Source of the DNA: Corynebacterium urinipleomorphum | Lineage (GTDB): Bacteria > Actinomycetota > Actinomycetes > Mycobacteriales > Mycobacteriaceae | Length of the DNA stretch: 64,000 bases | Assembly (NCBI RefSeq): GCF_900155535.1 | Contig: NZ_LT706965.1 | Location: forward strand, 117,446 to 181,445 | Reading direction: 5' to 3' | Part shown: in pieces, positions 1 to 8,540 of the stretch | How positions within the stretch are numbered: position 1 is the first letter of the stretch | Layout: each line of letters opens with the position of its first letter | The notes under the pieces: model-generated | Told to the model about the DNA's origin: nothing | Database searches by the model: none | The model's input: only the letters and a program-made list of their open reading frames with translations | Position numbers and translations under genes: made by a program

Positions 1-51
1 CTGACCAGCACTAAGTGGATCCTCGAAGGAACCGGTCAAACGCGGCCGTGA
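1..51 (+). CDS. proA: Gamma-glutamyl phosphate reductase, C-terminal end (partial)
   Basis: Only the last 16 codons and the TGA stop at 49-51 lie in the window. The peptide ends LTSTKWILEGTGQTRP, which resembles the conserved C-terminus of ProA, the NADPH-dependent proline-biosynthesis enzyme that reduces gamma-glutamyl phosphate. proA directly upstream of nadD is the usual corynebacterial order, which supports the assignment. The gene starts outside the window, so nothing can be said about its completeness. Confidence 0.7.
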   Translation: MTSTKWILEGTGQTRP

Positions 52-108
52 TGCTGATGGGGTACGATGCCTAACGTAAAAGCTTGGCCCCAGGAAGAAG
101 GCTCACCC

Positions 109-612
109 ATGCGTTTCGCGCCGAAGGCTGTTGCGGCAGCGACGACAGTCGCTTTGGCAACCGGTGTGAGCGTTGCGCCGGCAGCTCAAGCCCAGACAGC
201 GGCCGCAGATGAACGGATGGCGCGGGATGCGCTCGTCTCTGAACTCGGACTGAGTTTCGCGCCGCCCGCTGTCCGGATCGGGAAAGAGCTCTATGTCCTT
301 ATCGACGGCACATATGTGAAGGCCGACCGGGAGCTCCCGTCCCACGTGTGGGAGTCTCTGCGGGGGCCGGACCGTGAACAACCGCAGCCCGAAAATGCGT
401 CTGAAGGAACCGGGATGACGGGAAGCTCTACCTCCACCATCAAATCATCCAGCGCAGGGGACCGCGGCGAGAAACCCAACGTGGCCCGTTGGCTCGTCCC
501 GCTGCTGGTCACGGGTGGTGTGATAGCGGGGCTCGCCGGCTTGATCCAGAAACTCTACCCGTCCGGACGCCTGATCTTGTACTTCCAGCCCGGTAAGCCC
601 GTCACGCCATGA
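109..612 (+). CDS. Secreted/membrane-anchored small protein of unknown function
   Basis: Protein of 167 aa. I chose ATG 109 because AGGAAGAAGG lies just upstream (about 91-100) and the product then begins with a typical signal peptide ([13 protein letters not shown]... ending APAAQAQ). An in-frame ATG at 67 would add a polar stretch before it. The mature part has a short globular section, a Ser/Thr/Gly-rich linker (about residues 100-128) and a C-terminal hydrophobic helix ([17 protein letters not shown]), suggesting an extracytoplasmic protein held in the membrane. The stop overlaps the next start (ATGA, 609-612), so it is probably co-transcribed and translationally coupled with nadD. I do not recognise a family. 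Confidence 0.75.
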   Translation: MRFAPKAVAAATTVALATGVSVAPAAQAQTAAADERMARDALVSELGLSFAPPAVRIGKELYVLIDGTYVKADRELPSHVWESLRGPDREQPQPENASEGTGMTGSSTSTIKSSSAGDRGEKPNVARWLVPLLVTGGVIAGLAGLIQKLYPSGRLILYFQPGKPVTP

Positions 613-1274
613 CCGGACACAACACAGCGGCGGCGTTCCCCACTGAAGGAAAGCCTGAAGAGACTAATACATCACCCCGGCGCATCGGGATCATGGGTGG
701 CACGTTCGACCCGATCCACAACGGCCACCTCGTCGCGGCAAGTGAGGTTGCGGACGTGTTCGACCTAGAGGAGGTCGTGTTCGTACCCACCGGTGAGCCG
801 TGGCAGAAAGCAGATCGGCGCGTGTCCGACGCGGAAGACCGCTACCTGATGACGGTGATCGCCACCGCCTCCAACCCGCGCTTCCATGTCTCCCGCGTGG
901 ATATTGACCGCGGTGGACCCACCTACACCGTGGACACTCTCGAAGACATCGCGGAGCTCTACCCGGGCGACGACCTGTTCTTCATCACCGGTGCAGATGC
1001 CCTCGCCTCCATCATGTCGTGGCGCGACTGGGAGAAAATGTTCGACCTCGCCGAATTCGTCGGTGTCACCCGACCCGGTTACGACCTCACGGAGGACATG
1101 CTCCCCGAAGTGCACCGCGGCCGAACACACCTGATCAAGATTCCTGCCATGGCGATCTCCTCCACCGACTGCCGCGAGCGCGCCTCCCAAGGCCGCCCGG
1201 TGTGGTACCTGGTGCCGGACGGGGTGGTGCAGTACATCGCCAAGAACGAGATGTACGCCAACTGGCCAGACTGA
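609..1274 (+). CDS. nadD: Nicotinate-nucleotide adenylyltransferase
   Basis: 221 aa. NadD converts nicotinate mononucleotide and ATP to deamido-NAD in NAD biosynthesis. The nucleotidyltransferase signature [15 protein letters not shown] is at about residues 27-41 and contains the HxGH motif; the C-terminal motif appears as [22 protein letters not shown], close to the usual ISSTxIR. The first 25 residues are an extra polar leader; the ATGA overlap with the preceding stop supports ATG 609, but a later start cannot be excluded. The nadD-rsfS-gpgP order is conserved in mycobacteria and corynebacteria. Confidence 0.93.
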   Translation: MTGHNTAAAFPTEGKPEETNTSPRRIGIMGGTFDPIHNGHLVAASEVADVFDLEEVVFVPTGEPWQKADRRVSDAEDRYLMTVIATASNPRFHVSRVDIDRGGPTYTVDTLEDIAELYPGDDLFFITGADALASIMSWRDWEKMFDLAEFVGVTRPGYDLTEDMLPEVHRGRTHLIKIPAMAISSTDCRERASQGRPVWYLVPDGVVQYIAKNEMYANWPD

Positions 1275-1343
1275 CCCCGGCGTGGGACAATGCGTAGGTT
1301 GCCCAAAGACTGACCTAGAACACTTAGAGAAGGAACCGCACGT

Positions 1344-1808
1344 TTGACTGCTTCGGACACCGCCCGCGAATTAGCCGTCGTCGCCGCTAAAGCCGCCGAC
1401 GAGAAACTGGGACGCGATATCGCCGTCATCGACGTCACTGATGTCATGGCCATCACCGACGTTTTCGTCGTCGTTTCCGCCGACAATGAGCGCCAGGTGG
1501 CTGCCATCGTCGAGGAAGTCGAGGACGCGCTGACCAAAGCGGGCGCGGAGCCGAAGCGCCGCGAGGGAAACCGCGAGTTCCGCTGGGTGCTGCTGGATTA
1601 CGGCTCCTTCGTCGTTCACGTACAGCGCGACGCGGAGCGCGAATTCTATGGCTTGGACCGCCTGTACGCGGATTGCCCCCTCATCGAGGTCGAGGGGGTA
1701 GAAGCGCCGGCGCGTCCCGGCCAGTTCGCTGACGACGCGAATGTGCGTTCGCTGGAGAACATCGAGGAGCTTCCGCTCGCCGGCGAAGGCCCGGGCGACG
1801 ACCTGTAG
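1344..1808 (+). CDS. rsfS: Ribosomal silencing factor RsfS
   Basis: 154 aa, RsfS/Iojap family (DUF143). It binds ribosomal protein uL14 and blocks subunit joining when nutrients are short. The start is TTG at 1344, with AGAAGGAA about 9 bases upstream; no ATG or GTG fits both the family N-terminus (TARELAVVAAKAADEK) and this site. Family motifs visible are DVTDVMAITDVFVVVSA and a conserved REG.REFRWVLLDYGSFVVHVQ segment. An acidic tail of about 35 residues follows the domain. It lies 69 bases after nadD and 6 bases before gpgP. Confidence 0.93.
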   Translation: MTASDTARELAVVAAKAADEKLGRDIAVIDVTDVMAITDVFVVVSADNERQVAAIVEEVEDALTKAGAEPKRREGNREFRWVLLDYGSFVVHVQRDAEREFYGLDRLYADCPLIEVEGVEAPARPGQFADDANVRSLENIEELPLAGEGPGDDL

Positions 1809-1814
1809 GCGACC

Positions 1815-2456
1815 ATGAGCCGACGTTTAATCATGATGCGGCACGGCCAGACCACGTACAACGCCGGTCGCCGCATGCAGGGACAGCTGGACACACCGCT
1901 CTCTCACGTCGGGTTGGACCAAGCCCACGCCGCCGCCGAATGGCTTGGTAGCAGGGACATCGTCAAAATCGTGTCGTCGGATTTGAGTCGTGCGCGGGTC
2001 ACGGCGGAAATCGTCGGGGAAAAATTGGGTCTTGACGTCGAGCTGGATCCCCGCCTGCGCGAGACGCACTTGGGCACGTGGCAGGGTATGACGCACGCAG
2101 AAGTCGACGAGGCATTTGAAGGTGCCCGTGCGGCGTGGCGGCACGACCCGGCGTGGACACCTCCGCAGGGGGAGTCGAGGTTGGACGTGGCGGGGAGGGC
2201 GCGTCCGGTCGTCGATAAGCTGATGCGTGATGCTGATTGGGACGGCCATGCTGTGCTGCTTGTTGCGCACGGGGGGACGATCGCGGCGTTGACCGCGAAC
2301 CTGCTCGGACTCGAGCATGCGCAGTACCCGCTGCTCAAAGGTCTGAACAATACGAACACGTCGCAACTCATCGCGCGGCCCCGGTTCGGCGGCGACGGGT
2401 CCTGGGATGAAACACAGTGGTACTTGGAGGCGTGGAACCAAGGGGCCGCGCGCTGA
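1815..2456 (+). CDS. gpgP: Histidine phosphatase family protein, probable glucosyl-3-phosphoglycerate phosphatase
   Basis: 213 aa phosphoglycerate-mutase-like enzyme. The RHG signature is MMRHGQTTYNAG at residues 7-18 (catalytic His9) and the second catalytic His is in LLVAHGGTIAAL. In Mycobacterium tuberculosis the gene at this position, after nadD and rsfS, is Rv2419c (GpgP), which dephosphorylates glucosyl-3-phosphoglycerate in methylglucose lipopolysaccharide synthesis. The specific substrate here is inferred from position; the family is certain. The stop overlaps the degV start (TGATG). It contains one copy of the GNCGTCGATAAGC word. Confidence 0.8.
   Translation: MSRRLIMMRHGQTTYNAGRRMQGQLDTPLSHVGLDQAHAAAEWLGSRDIVKIVSSDLSRARVTAEIVGEKLGLDVELDPRLRETHLGTWQGMTHAEVDEAFEGARAAWRHDPAWTPPQGESRLDVAGRARPVVDKLMRDADWDGHAVLLVAHGGTIAALTANLLGLEHAQYPLLKGLNNTNTSQLIARPRFGGDGSWDETQWYLEAWNQGAAR
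2208..2220 (+). repeat. GNCGTCGATAAGC word, copy 1
   Basis: Within gpgP, read as codons GTC GTC GAT AAG C (VVDK). Exact match to the 13-base consensus. Confidence 0.9.
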
Positions 2457-3250
2457 TGCCGGTCCGTGTCGTCAGCGATTCTTCCTCCGGAATCCCCGCG
2501 GAGATCGCCGAGGAGCTGGATATCACCGTCCTTGACCTGCACATGGTCGACGATGAGGACACCTCCACATCCGGGCTCTCGGCTCTTGAGCTCGCGGCGG
2601 CGTACGCACGCCAGCTCGAGCGCGGCGGCGACGACGGAATCGTGGCGCTCCACCTGTCTAAGCGACTCTCATCGACATGGTCCGCGGGTGTGAGCGCCTC
2701 GGCAGTGTTTGACGATGCCGTGCGCGTCGTTGACACGGACTCCGCGGGAATGGCCGTCGGTGCCGCCGCAGTCGTCGCTGCCTCCTTTGCCCGGGCGGGC
2801 GCTGACCTGGACGGGTGCGCTACCGCCGCGGAGGCTACCCTGGCCATGTCCGAAACCTGGTTGTACCTCCGCCAACTCGACGACATACGCAAATCCGGCC
2901 GGTTGTCCGCCACCACCGCGATGCTGTCCGCCGCTCTGCTGGCCACAAAGCCGATCCTGCGCGTCAACGACGGCAAGCTCGAGCTGGCGATCAAGACACG
3001 AACTCAGTCGAAGGCTTTTTCCAAGCTCGTGGCCCACGTCGCCGAACGCGCTGACGGCGTGCCCGTGTTCGCCGCCGTGCAGTACAGCGGCGACAAAGAC
3101 AGCGCAGCCACCCTCGCGGACATGCTGAAGGAAGTGCTCGCGCCTGGGTCGACCGTCAGTCTCGCTCCGCTCACCAGCGCAGTTGCCGCTCACACCGGCG
3201 ACGGTGCCATCGGGCTGTCCGTCTTCTACACCACTTCTGCCGCAGAGTAA
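2456..3250 (+). CDS. DegV family fatty-acid-binding protein
   Basis: 264 aa from ATG 2456, which overlaps the gpgP stop. DegV/FakB proteins hold a fatty acid and, where a FakA kinase exists, present it for phosphorylation. The N-terminal signature VRVVSDSSSGIPAEIAEE and the central LDDIRKSGRLSATTAMLS segment are typical, as is the C-terminal TGDGAIGLSVFY (family form HxGPGxxgl). In mycobacteria a DegV gene also follows gpgP. No start upstream is needed: an extension to 2417 would run inside gpgP. Confidence 0.88.
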   Translation: MPVRVVSDSSSGIPAEIAEELDITVLDLHMVDDEDTSTSGLSALELAAAYARQLERGGDDGIVALHLSKRLSSTWSAGVSASAVFDDAVRVVDTDSAGMAVGAAAVVAASFARAGADLDGCATAAEATLAMSETWLYLRQLDDIRKSGRLSATTAMLSAALLATKPILRVNDGKLELAIKTRTQSKAFSKLVAHVAERADGVPVFAAVQYSGDKDSAATLADMLKEVLAPGSTVSLAPLTSAVAAHTGDGAIGLSVFYTTSAAE

Positions 3251-3266
3251 ACCCCTCCAGCCTGAG

Positions 3267-3275
3267 TTTTCCACA
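3267..3275 (+). promoter_or_regulatory. DnaA-box-like site 1 (TTTTCCACA)
   Basis: One mismatch from the TTATCCACA DnaA consensus, followed by GGT. It is the first of two near-identical 12-mers in the degV-comEA gap, which otherwise shows no gene. Confidence 0.5.
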
Positions 3276-3297
3276 GGTCCGTGATGCGTCAACACGG

Positions 3298-3306
3298 TTA
3301 TCCACA
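3298..3306 (+). promoter_or_regulatory. DnaA-box-like site 2 (TTATCCACA)
   Basis: Perfect DnaA consensus in the same orientation, 31 bases after site 1 and 54 bases before the comEA start. Together they read TTTTCCACAGGT and TTATCCACAGGT. Confidence 0.55.
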
Positions 3307-3359
3307 GGTGATTCGCGGAGCTCTTCGCCGTGCCAGGGGTCGGTCGTAGCGTGAGGCGC

Positions 3360-4007
3360 ATGAAGGTATCGCAACGTCTCGCAGAACTCACACGCCCCAC
3401 GGGGGAAGAAGACCTCATGGCCGTGGACTACCCCGAACCCCGCATTAATGTCGCCCCGAAACAGGCAGCGGCGGCGGTCGGCGCGGTCCTCGTCCTCGTC
3501 GGCGGGTGGTTCGTCGTGCGCGACGGCCCACCGGAACCCGAATGGGAATCGGCAGAGGTCGCTGCCCCTGCAGGTGAGCCAGCGTCGGTCGTCGTGTCTG
3601 TCGTTGGTGCTGTAGCTCAGCCTGGTCTGGTCACGCTTGACGAGGGCGCGAGGATCGCCGACGCGCTCGAACAGGCCCGTCCGCTGCCTGAGGCAGAGTT
3701 ACTCAGCCTCAATCTCGCGCAGGTGCTCGCCGACGGTCAACAGATCATCGTGCTGGCGAAGGGGGAAGCGCCACCCGCGGCGGCTGGAGCTGCAGCTGGT
3801 CAGAGCGCAGGGTCGTCGGGCATCTCGCTCAACACGGCTTCGGCGCAGGACCTCACCGAACTTCCCGGGGTGGGGGAAGCGACCGCAGCGGCGATCGTGG
3901 CGCACCGCGAGTCCATCGGATCGTTCACCAGCGTCGATCAGCTTCTCGACGTCAAAGGCATCGGCCCCGCCAAATTCGACGCCATCAAGGAACTGGTCAG
4001 TCTCTGA
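3360..4007 (+). CDS. comEA: ComEA family helix-hairpin-helix DNA-binding protein
   Basis: 215 aa from ATG 3360. In competent bacteria ComEA binds incoming double-stranded DNA outside the membrane and passes it to ComEC. The order is a short cytoplasmic stretch, one membrane helix (about 36-53), an SLBB domain (about 75-135; VVSVVGAVAQPGLVTL), an Ala/Gly linker, and a C-terminal helix-hairpin-helix pair (SLNTASAQDLTELPGVGEAT, then LLDVKGIGPAKFDAIKEL). All ComEA elements are present. The stop overlaps the comEC start (TGATG), so the pair is one unit. No strong ribosome-binding site is visible; GTG 3351 is an alternative start. Confidence 0.9.
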   Translation: MKVSQRLAELTRPTGEEDLMAVDYPEPRINVAPKQAAAAVGAVLVLVGGWFVVRDGPPEPEWESAEVAAPAGEPASVVVSVVGAVAQPGLVTLDEGARIADALEQARPLPEAELLSLNLAQVLADGQQIIVLAKGEAPPAAAGAAAGQSAGSSGISLNTASAQDLTELPGVGEATAAAIVAHRESIGSFTSVDQLLDVKGIGPAKFDAIKELVSL

Positions 4008-5583
4008 TGAGTGAGCTGCGCCTTGTCCCCGCCGCGGCGGTGGTGTGGGCGGCTGCGATGGCGGTGATTCTGGCCGGGCCGCTCGTCGCGGCAGGCGCAA
4101 TCGCAGCGGCTACGGTGGGATGTATTCTCTGGCGCCAGCCAGGCCAAGCGATTCTCAGTGGCGGTCTCGGCGCGTGCTCCGCAGCTATGGCATGGGCGCG
4201 GAGTGCCCTCGCTCAGGCGACCACCTTCGGCAGTACGCTCACCGGCACTGTCAGTGGGGCGCCGAAGCAGCTCGATTCCGGCGACTGGTTGGTCAACGTG
4301 AATGTGGGCGGTTACCCAGTGCCGGTTCCGGTGTTCACGAAAGAAATCCCGGAACACATCGTTGCGGGAACGCTCGTCGAGGTCGCCGGCACCCCAAAGG
4401 AATCCACCCGACCCGGCATCGGCACCGTGACCTTCAACGGAAGCGTGGATGTCATCGGCCCACCGACGGGATTTGCCGCTTTCGCCGCGGATGTCCGCGA
4501 GAAATTCGGTGCCGCCGTCGACGTGGCAGTGGGGGAGTACACGCAGGGGCTCATCCCCGGAATGGTGATCGGGGATGTCTCGATGCAGTCCGCGGAGGAG
4601 AAGCAGGCGTACATCGATACGGGGCTCAGCCATTTGAGCGCCGTCAGTGGCGCTAACTGCATGTACGTGGCCTCGGCAGCGCTGCTGATTGCGCGGTTGT
4701 GCAAACTCGGTCTGCGCCCGCAGATCGCGGCGGCAGGGGTGGCTCTGCTCATCTACGCGGGGCTCGTCGGACCGGAACCGAGTGTGCTGCGCGCAACGGT
4801 CTCCGGACTCGTGGGCTTCACCGCCGTGGTGGCCTCCACCCGCGCGGAGCCGATCCACGTGCTGTGCCTGTCCGTCATCGGTCTCGTCCTGGTGGATTCG
4901 GACTTGGCGGTCAACTACGCATTCGCCTTGTCCACTGCGGCGACAGCTGGAATCGTAGCCGTCTCACCCTTGATCTATCGGGCGCTCGCACCACTGGGGT
5001 GGCCGGACATCGTCGGAAAGCAGTCTCTGTCGCTATCGCAGCGGATCTGGCCACAGCGCCGATCATCGCGCTCATGGCAGGGAAAGTCTCGCTCGTCGCG
5101 GTCGCTGCCAATGTACTTGTCGGCCCCGTCGTCGGCGCAGTGACGGTGCTGGGCATGGCAGCGGCAATTCTCGCGCAGTTTCACCACAGCCTTGCGGCGC
5201 CGCTGCTCTGGGTTATCCAGCCGCTCGCGGCGTGGATTCGTTTCGTCGCCGACACCGGCGCGCACTTTCCGGCTAGCACCATCCAGGCCCGGCCGGCGAC
5301 AGTCGCCGTCGTCTACGGCTGGATTCTCGCCGGTTTCATCGCGGAAAAACCCCGCATCACCATCGCAGCCGCCGCGGTGGTGGTCGGGGTGGCGATGACG
5401 GGGGAAAAATCAGTGGACGTCGATAAGCGGAATGCGTACGTCGTGGAACGGGAAGCTGACATTGGTCCGCTGCCGCCCGGCACGACGGTGGTGGTCGTAC
5501 GCGAGGCGGTAAAGCATGACCGGCCGGTGGTCACCCAGGAGGGAATTCCGGTGATCTATCCGTACAATGACCAGCATGATTAA
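4007..5583 (+). pseudogene. comEC: ComEC/Rec2-type DNA transport membrane protein, interrupted by a -1 frameshift
   Basis: ComEC is the inner-membrane channel for DNA uptake. Frame one runs 4007-5143 and contains the DUF4131-like N-terminus and the Competence domain core (SAVSGANCMYVASAALLI, then GPEPSVLRATVSGLVGF). Near 5015-5021 the homology jumps to the -1 frame, which continues AVSVAIAADLATAPIIALMAGKVS... to the stop at 5583. One extra A in the AAA run at 5017-5019 (GGA AAA GCA) would restore a 525-aa protein. No metallo-beta-lactamase domain follows, so even the repaired protein is the short form. Either a real loss of function, a sequencing error in a short A-run, or less likely programmed slippage. 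The end overlaps holA. Confidence 0.85.
5416..5428 (+). repeat. GNCGTCGATAAGC word, copy 2
   Basis: In the post-frameshift part of comEC, codons GAC GTC GAT AAG C (DVDK). Confidence 0.9.
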
Positions 5584-6502
5584 CCCGGTCCACTTCGTCG
5601 TCGGTGAGGATGAATTCCTCGCCGAGCGCGCAACTAACGCCATCATCGATGAAGCCGGACCCACTGCTGAGGTGACCACTCTGCGCGCCGGCGACGTCAC
5701 GGCGTCGGAGCTCGCGCAGGCGACTAGCCCGTCGCTGTTCGCGGAGGAGCGCGTCGTGGTGGTCACCAACACGGAGCTCGCCGGCAAGGAACCCACCGAG
5801 CTGCTGCTGCAGGCGGCTGTGGACCCCGCGCCGGGCATGACCCTCGTCATCGCGCACAGCGGCAAGGGGCGCAACAAGTCGTACGTGCCCAAATTCCGCA
5901 AAGCGGCCGAGGTGCACGAGGTGAATCCCCCGAACCAGCGCGAGCGGCAGAGCTGGGTCACCGCGGAGTTCCGCCGCCACGGTGTGCGCCCCACTCCCGA
6001 CGTGATTGGTGCTCTGCTCGAGTCGGTGGGCTCGGACCTGCGCGAGTTGGCGTCCGCGATCGAACAGCTCGTCGCCGACACCGACGGCGAGATCACCGTC
6101 GCCGGGGTGCGCGCCTACTACACCGGCGTGGCGGAGGTGTCCGGCTTCGACATCGCGGACCAAGCAGTCGCAGGCCGGACGGACCGGGCCCTGGCCAGCA
6201 CGCGTCGCGCACTGCAGCTGGGCATCAGCCCGGTCGCGATCGCCGCGGCTCTGGCCAACAAAGTCGGCGACATCGCGAAACTGTACCAGACCCGCGGCAA
6301 CCCCGACCAGGTGGCGCGGACGGTGGGGATGCACCCGTTCGTCGCCAAGAAAACGATGCAGGTCGCGCGCAACTGGTCCGGCAGCTCGGTCAGCGAGGCG
6401 GTGATCATCGTCGCGGAACTGGATGCCACCGTCAAAGGGCAGGGCGGGGACCCCGAATTCGCGGTCGAGGACGCTGTCCGGCGCATTGCGCAGCTCGCGT
6501 GA
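5567..6502 (+). CDS. holA: DNA polymerase III delta subunit
   Basis: 311 aa. The delta subunit opens the beta sliding clamp within the clamp loader. The N-terminus (PVHFVVGEDEFLAERA) fits the HolA nucleotide-fold domain, and the central SDLRELASAIEQL followed by the helical C-terminal clamp-loader domain (HPFVAKKTMQVARNW) is typical. It starts at ATG 5567 inside the end of comEC (17 bases overlap); ATG 5576 is an alternative. holA after comEC and before rpsT is the standard actinobacterial order. Confidence 0.92.
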   Translation: MTSMINPVHFVVGEDEFLAERATNAIIDEAGPTAEVTTLRAGDVTASELAQATSPSLFAEERVVVVTNTELAGKEPTELLLQAAVDPAPGMTLVIAHSGKGRNKSYVPKFRKAAEVHEVNPPNQRERQSWVTAEFRRHGVRPTPDVIGALLESVGSDLRELASAIEQLVADTDGEITVAGVRAYYTGVAEVSGFDIADQAVAGRTDRALASTRRALQLGISPVAIAAALANKVGDIAKLYQTRGNPDQVARTVGMHPFVAKKTMQVARNWSGSSVSEAVIIVAELDATVKGQGGDPEFAVEDAVRRIAQLA

Positions 6503-6516
6503 TAGGGTGCGTCACC

Positions 6517-6900
6517 GTGACTGAGATTCCCGCAGACGTGCAAGAATTCGCCACCCGCCTGTTCAACATGGCGCGTAAGGGTGACACGACGTTGTTGGAC
6601 TACGTGGACCAGGGTGTCGCCGTGGACATGGCCAACCAGGACGGCAACACGTTCCTCATGCTCGCTGCGTACTCGGGCCACGTGGAGCTCGCCCAAGGGC
6701 TCATTGCGCGCGGCGCGGACGTGAACAAGCTCAACGACCGCGGGCAATCTCCACTCGCCGGTGTCGTGTTCAAAAAAGAGGACGCGCTTATCGACGTCCT
6801 CCTGAACGCCGGCGCCGACCCCACCTCCGGAACCCCCGACGCTATCTCCACGGCGAAAATGTTTGAGCGCGACGACCTCGTGGAGAAGATGAGCAAGTGA
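6517..6900 (+). CDS. Ankyrin-repeat protein
   Basis: About 127 aa from GTG 6517, which has AGGG 10 bases upstream; a GTG at 6499 overlapping the holA stop is the alternative. Two clear ankyrin repeats are visible (DGNTFLMLAAYSGHVELAQG, then LIARGADVNKLNDRGQSPLAG) plus a third degenerate one (DALIDVLLNAGADP). Such small soluble ankyrin proteins mediate protein contacts; no partner is evident. The stop overlaps the next start by 4 bases, so it is coupled to the LysE-type exporter. It carries one GNCGTCGATAAGC word. Confidence 0.85.
   Translation: MTEIPADVQEFATRLFNMARKGDTTLLDYVDQGVAVDMANQDGNTFLMLAAYSGHVELAQGLIARGADVNKLNDRGQSPLAGVVFKKEDALIDVLLNAGADPTSGTPDAISTAKMFERDDLVEKMSK
6786..6798 (-). repeat. 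GNCGTCGATAAGC word, copy 3
   Basis: In the ankyrin gene, on the minus strand; plus-strand codons GCG CTT ATC GAC GTC (ALIDV). Confidence 0.9.
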
Positions 6901-7544
6901 ATCCCGCGGACCTCGCGGCGATCGTTCTACTGAATCTGGCAGGTGCGGCCACGCCGGGGCCCGATATTGTCCTGCTCACACGCCTAGCCACCCGTTCGCG
7001 CAAGCACGCCATCGCGGCGACGCTGGGGATCTACGTCGGGGCGTTCTTCTGGATCACGCTGACCGTGGTGGGTGCCGCGGCACTGCTCAACGCATTCCCG
7101 TGGCTGCTGGAGCTCATCCAGGTGGCGGGCGGCGCCTGGATCATGTTCATGGGGTACACCACTGCCCGCCAGGGGTGGAAAGACCGCGAGAACCCGCCCG
7201 TGGATATGGATGAGGCGGAAGAAAGACTGGGCACGACCCGCGACAGCTTCTTCAAGGGTCTGACCACGAACTTGTCCAACCCCAAGATCGTGCTGTTCCT
7301 CGCCGCATTGGTCGCCCCGCTGTTGCCGCCTAGCCCAAGCATCGGTACCGCGGCGATTGTGATCTTCGCGCTGTGGTTCACCGCGTTCTTGCTGTTCATC
7401 GGATTCAGCATGGTGGTGTCCACAGAGCGCGTGCGCCGCAAACTTTTCAGCGCCGGACCCTACATCGATCTCGGCGCTGGGGCGTTCTTCCTCGTTGCGG
7501 GAACGTTCCTGATCGTCCGCGGCATCGTGGGACTCGGCGCTTAG
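6897..7544 (+). CDS. LysE/RhtB family amino-acid exporter
   Basis: 215 aa from GTG 6897, overlapping the ankyrin stop. The N-terminal ATPGPDIVLLTRLATRSRKHAIAATLGI stretch is the LysE/RhtB signature, and the protein is strongly hydrophobic with about six predicted membrane helices. The central TTNLSNPKIVLFLAAL segment is also family-typical. Members export amino acids such as threonine or homoserine; the substrate cannot be told here. It ends convergently 20 bases before the stop of the secreted esterase. Confidence 0.9.
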   Translation: MNPADLAAIVLLNLAGAATPGPDIVLLTRLATRSRKHAIAATLGIYVGAFFWITLTVVGAAALLNAFPWLLELIQVAGGAWIMFMGYTTARQGWKDRENPPVDMDEAEERLGTTRDSFFKGLTTNLSNPKIVLFLAALVAPLLPPSPSIGTAAIVIFALWFTAFLLFIGFSMVVSTERVRRKLFSAGPYIDLGAGAFFLVAGTFLIVRGIVGLGA

Positions 7545-7565
7545 ACCAGTTCCTAGACCAGCTCC
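7542..7565 (+). repeat. 12-bp tandem repeat containing the stop codon
   Basis: TAGACCAGTTCC is followed at once by TAGACCAGCTCC, one mismatch apart. The first copy begins with the stop codon of the LysE-type gene; the second ends at the last base of the convergent esterase stop. No hairpin or T-run is obvious, so this is probably a small local duplication rather than a terminator. Confidence 0.6.
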
Positions 7566-8449
7566 TAGCCCAGGAAAAACCGGACGACCTGGTCGGTCGC
7601 GCCGGGGAACCACGTGTGCCCGCCACCGGCGACTTTGCGCAACTCTGTGCGCGCTGCGCATCCGGCCGGCACAGAGACCGTCGTGTTTCCAGCCTGGTGG
7701 GTGCCCACCTTGTTCATGTTGCACCCGTTGCGGCGGCCGAAATCGTTGAAAACCGCCGGCACTGAACGATACGGTGCGCCGTGGCGGACGCCGCCGCTGT
7801 AGGAAACGGTGTTGTCGTTGTCGGCGTGCATGATCAACGTGGCTACCTTGCCCGGGGCGCAGTTGCTCACAGTCGGGTTGTAGTAGGCTCCCGCAACGCT
7901 GGCGATTCCCGCGACTAGGTCCGGGGCGTGGCAGCTTAGAGCTGCCGCCATGCCGCCGCCGTTGGAGAGGCCCGCGGCGTAAATGCGCTTGCGGTCGATT
8001 TTGTGGAACACCCCAACCTTGTCCAGCACCGCACGAATATAACGGATGTCGGACTGCATAGATGTCTTGGCGTAAGGTGCCCCACCCCAAGCGTTGGCTA
8101 TGCCTTGGGGGTAGATCACGATCGCCCGGTCGCCGGCGGCGCGCTCAAGTTGCTCGTAGGAGCGCGCCCGGGCCGCATCGTGCTGCCAGCCGCCGAACCC
8201 GAGAATGACCGGGTAGGCGCGCGCAGGATTGTAATTGCGCGGCAAGACCAAGGTATAGGGCCGGTTTTGCCCGCCGACAAAGACGGTTTGCGAACCGGAA
8301 CCAACCATGCTTGAGCCAAAGGACGACAGGTCGGAAAAGCTAGAGAGGCTAGATGCGGCAGCTTCAGCTGGGGCGGCCGACATAGAGAGGGAGGCGGCGA
8401 TCATCGCGGCACATACACCCCTGCGGAGTTTGAGCATGAGGGGGATCAT
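7565..8449 (-). CDS. Secreted PHB-depolymerase/feruloyl-esterase-like alpha/beta hydrolase
   Basis: 294 aa if started at ATG 8449, giving a signal peptide with a KLRR charged start and an APAEA-AA cleavage region. In-frame starts at 8437, 8473 and 8488 are possible and none has a strong ribosome-binding site. The family core is PYTLVLPRNYNPARAYPVIL, the nucleophile elbow GLSNGGGM, an Asp-containing MHADNDNTVSY loop and a C-terminal GGGHTWFPG with the likely catalytic His. These proteins cleave esters of plant phenolics or polyhydroxyalkanoates; substrate unknown. Conserved Cys residues could form disulfides. It lies 3' of rpsT on the same strand, behind the rpsT terminator. Confidence 0.8.
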   Translation of the reverse strand: MIPLMLKLRRGVCAAMIAASLSMSAAPAEAAASSLSSFSDLSSFGSSMVGSGSQTVFVGGQNRPYTLVLPRNYNPARAYPVILGFGGWQHDAARARSYEQLERAAGDRAIVIYPQGIANAWGGAPYAKTSMQSDIRYIRAVLDKVGVFHKIDRKRIYAAGLSNGGGMAAALSCHAPDLVAGIASVAGAYYNPTVSNCAPGKVATLIMHADNDNTVSYSGGVRHGAPYRSVPAVFNDFGRRNGCNMNKVGTHQAGNTTVSVPAGCAARTELRKVAGGGHTWFPGATDQVVRFFLG

Positions 8450-8488
8450 ACGGTGATGGTGGGAGGATGTCATCTCGGCCCGCCCCAT

Positions 8489-8524
8489 GAAAAATTCCCC
8501 GCCACCGTGACGGTGAACGGGGAA
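8489..8524 (-). terminator. Rho-independent terminator of rpsT
   Basis: On the minus strand the arms TTCCCCG and CGGGGAA enclose a second stem CACCG/CGGTG with a 3-base loop and are followed by TTTTT. It lies 17 bases after the rpsT stop. Confidence 0.85.
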
Positions 8525-8540
8525 TGGCGACCAGCGGAAA

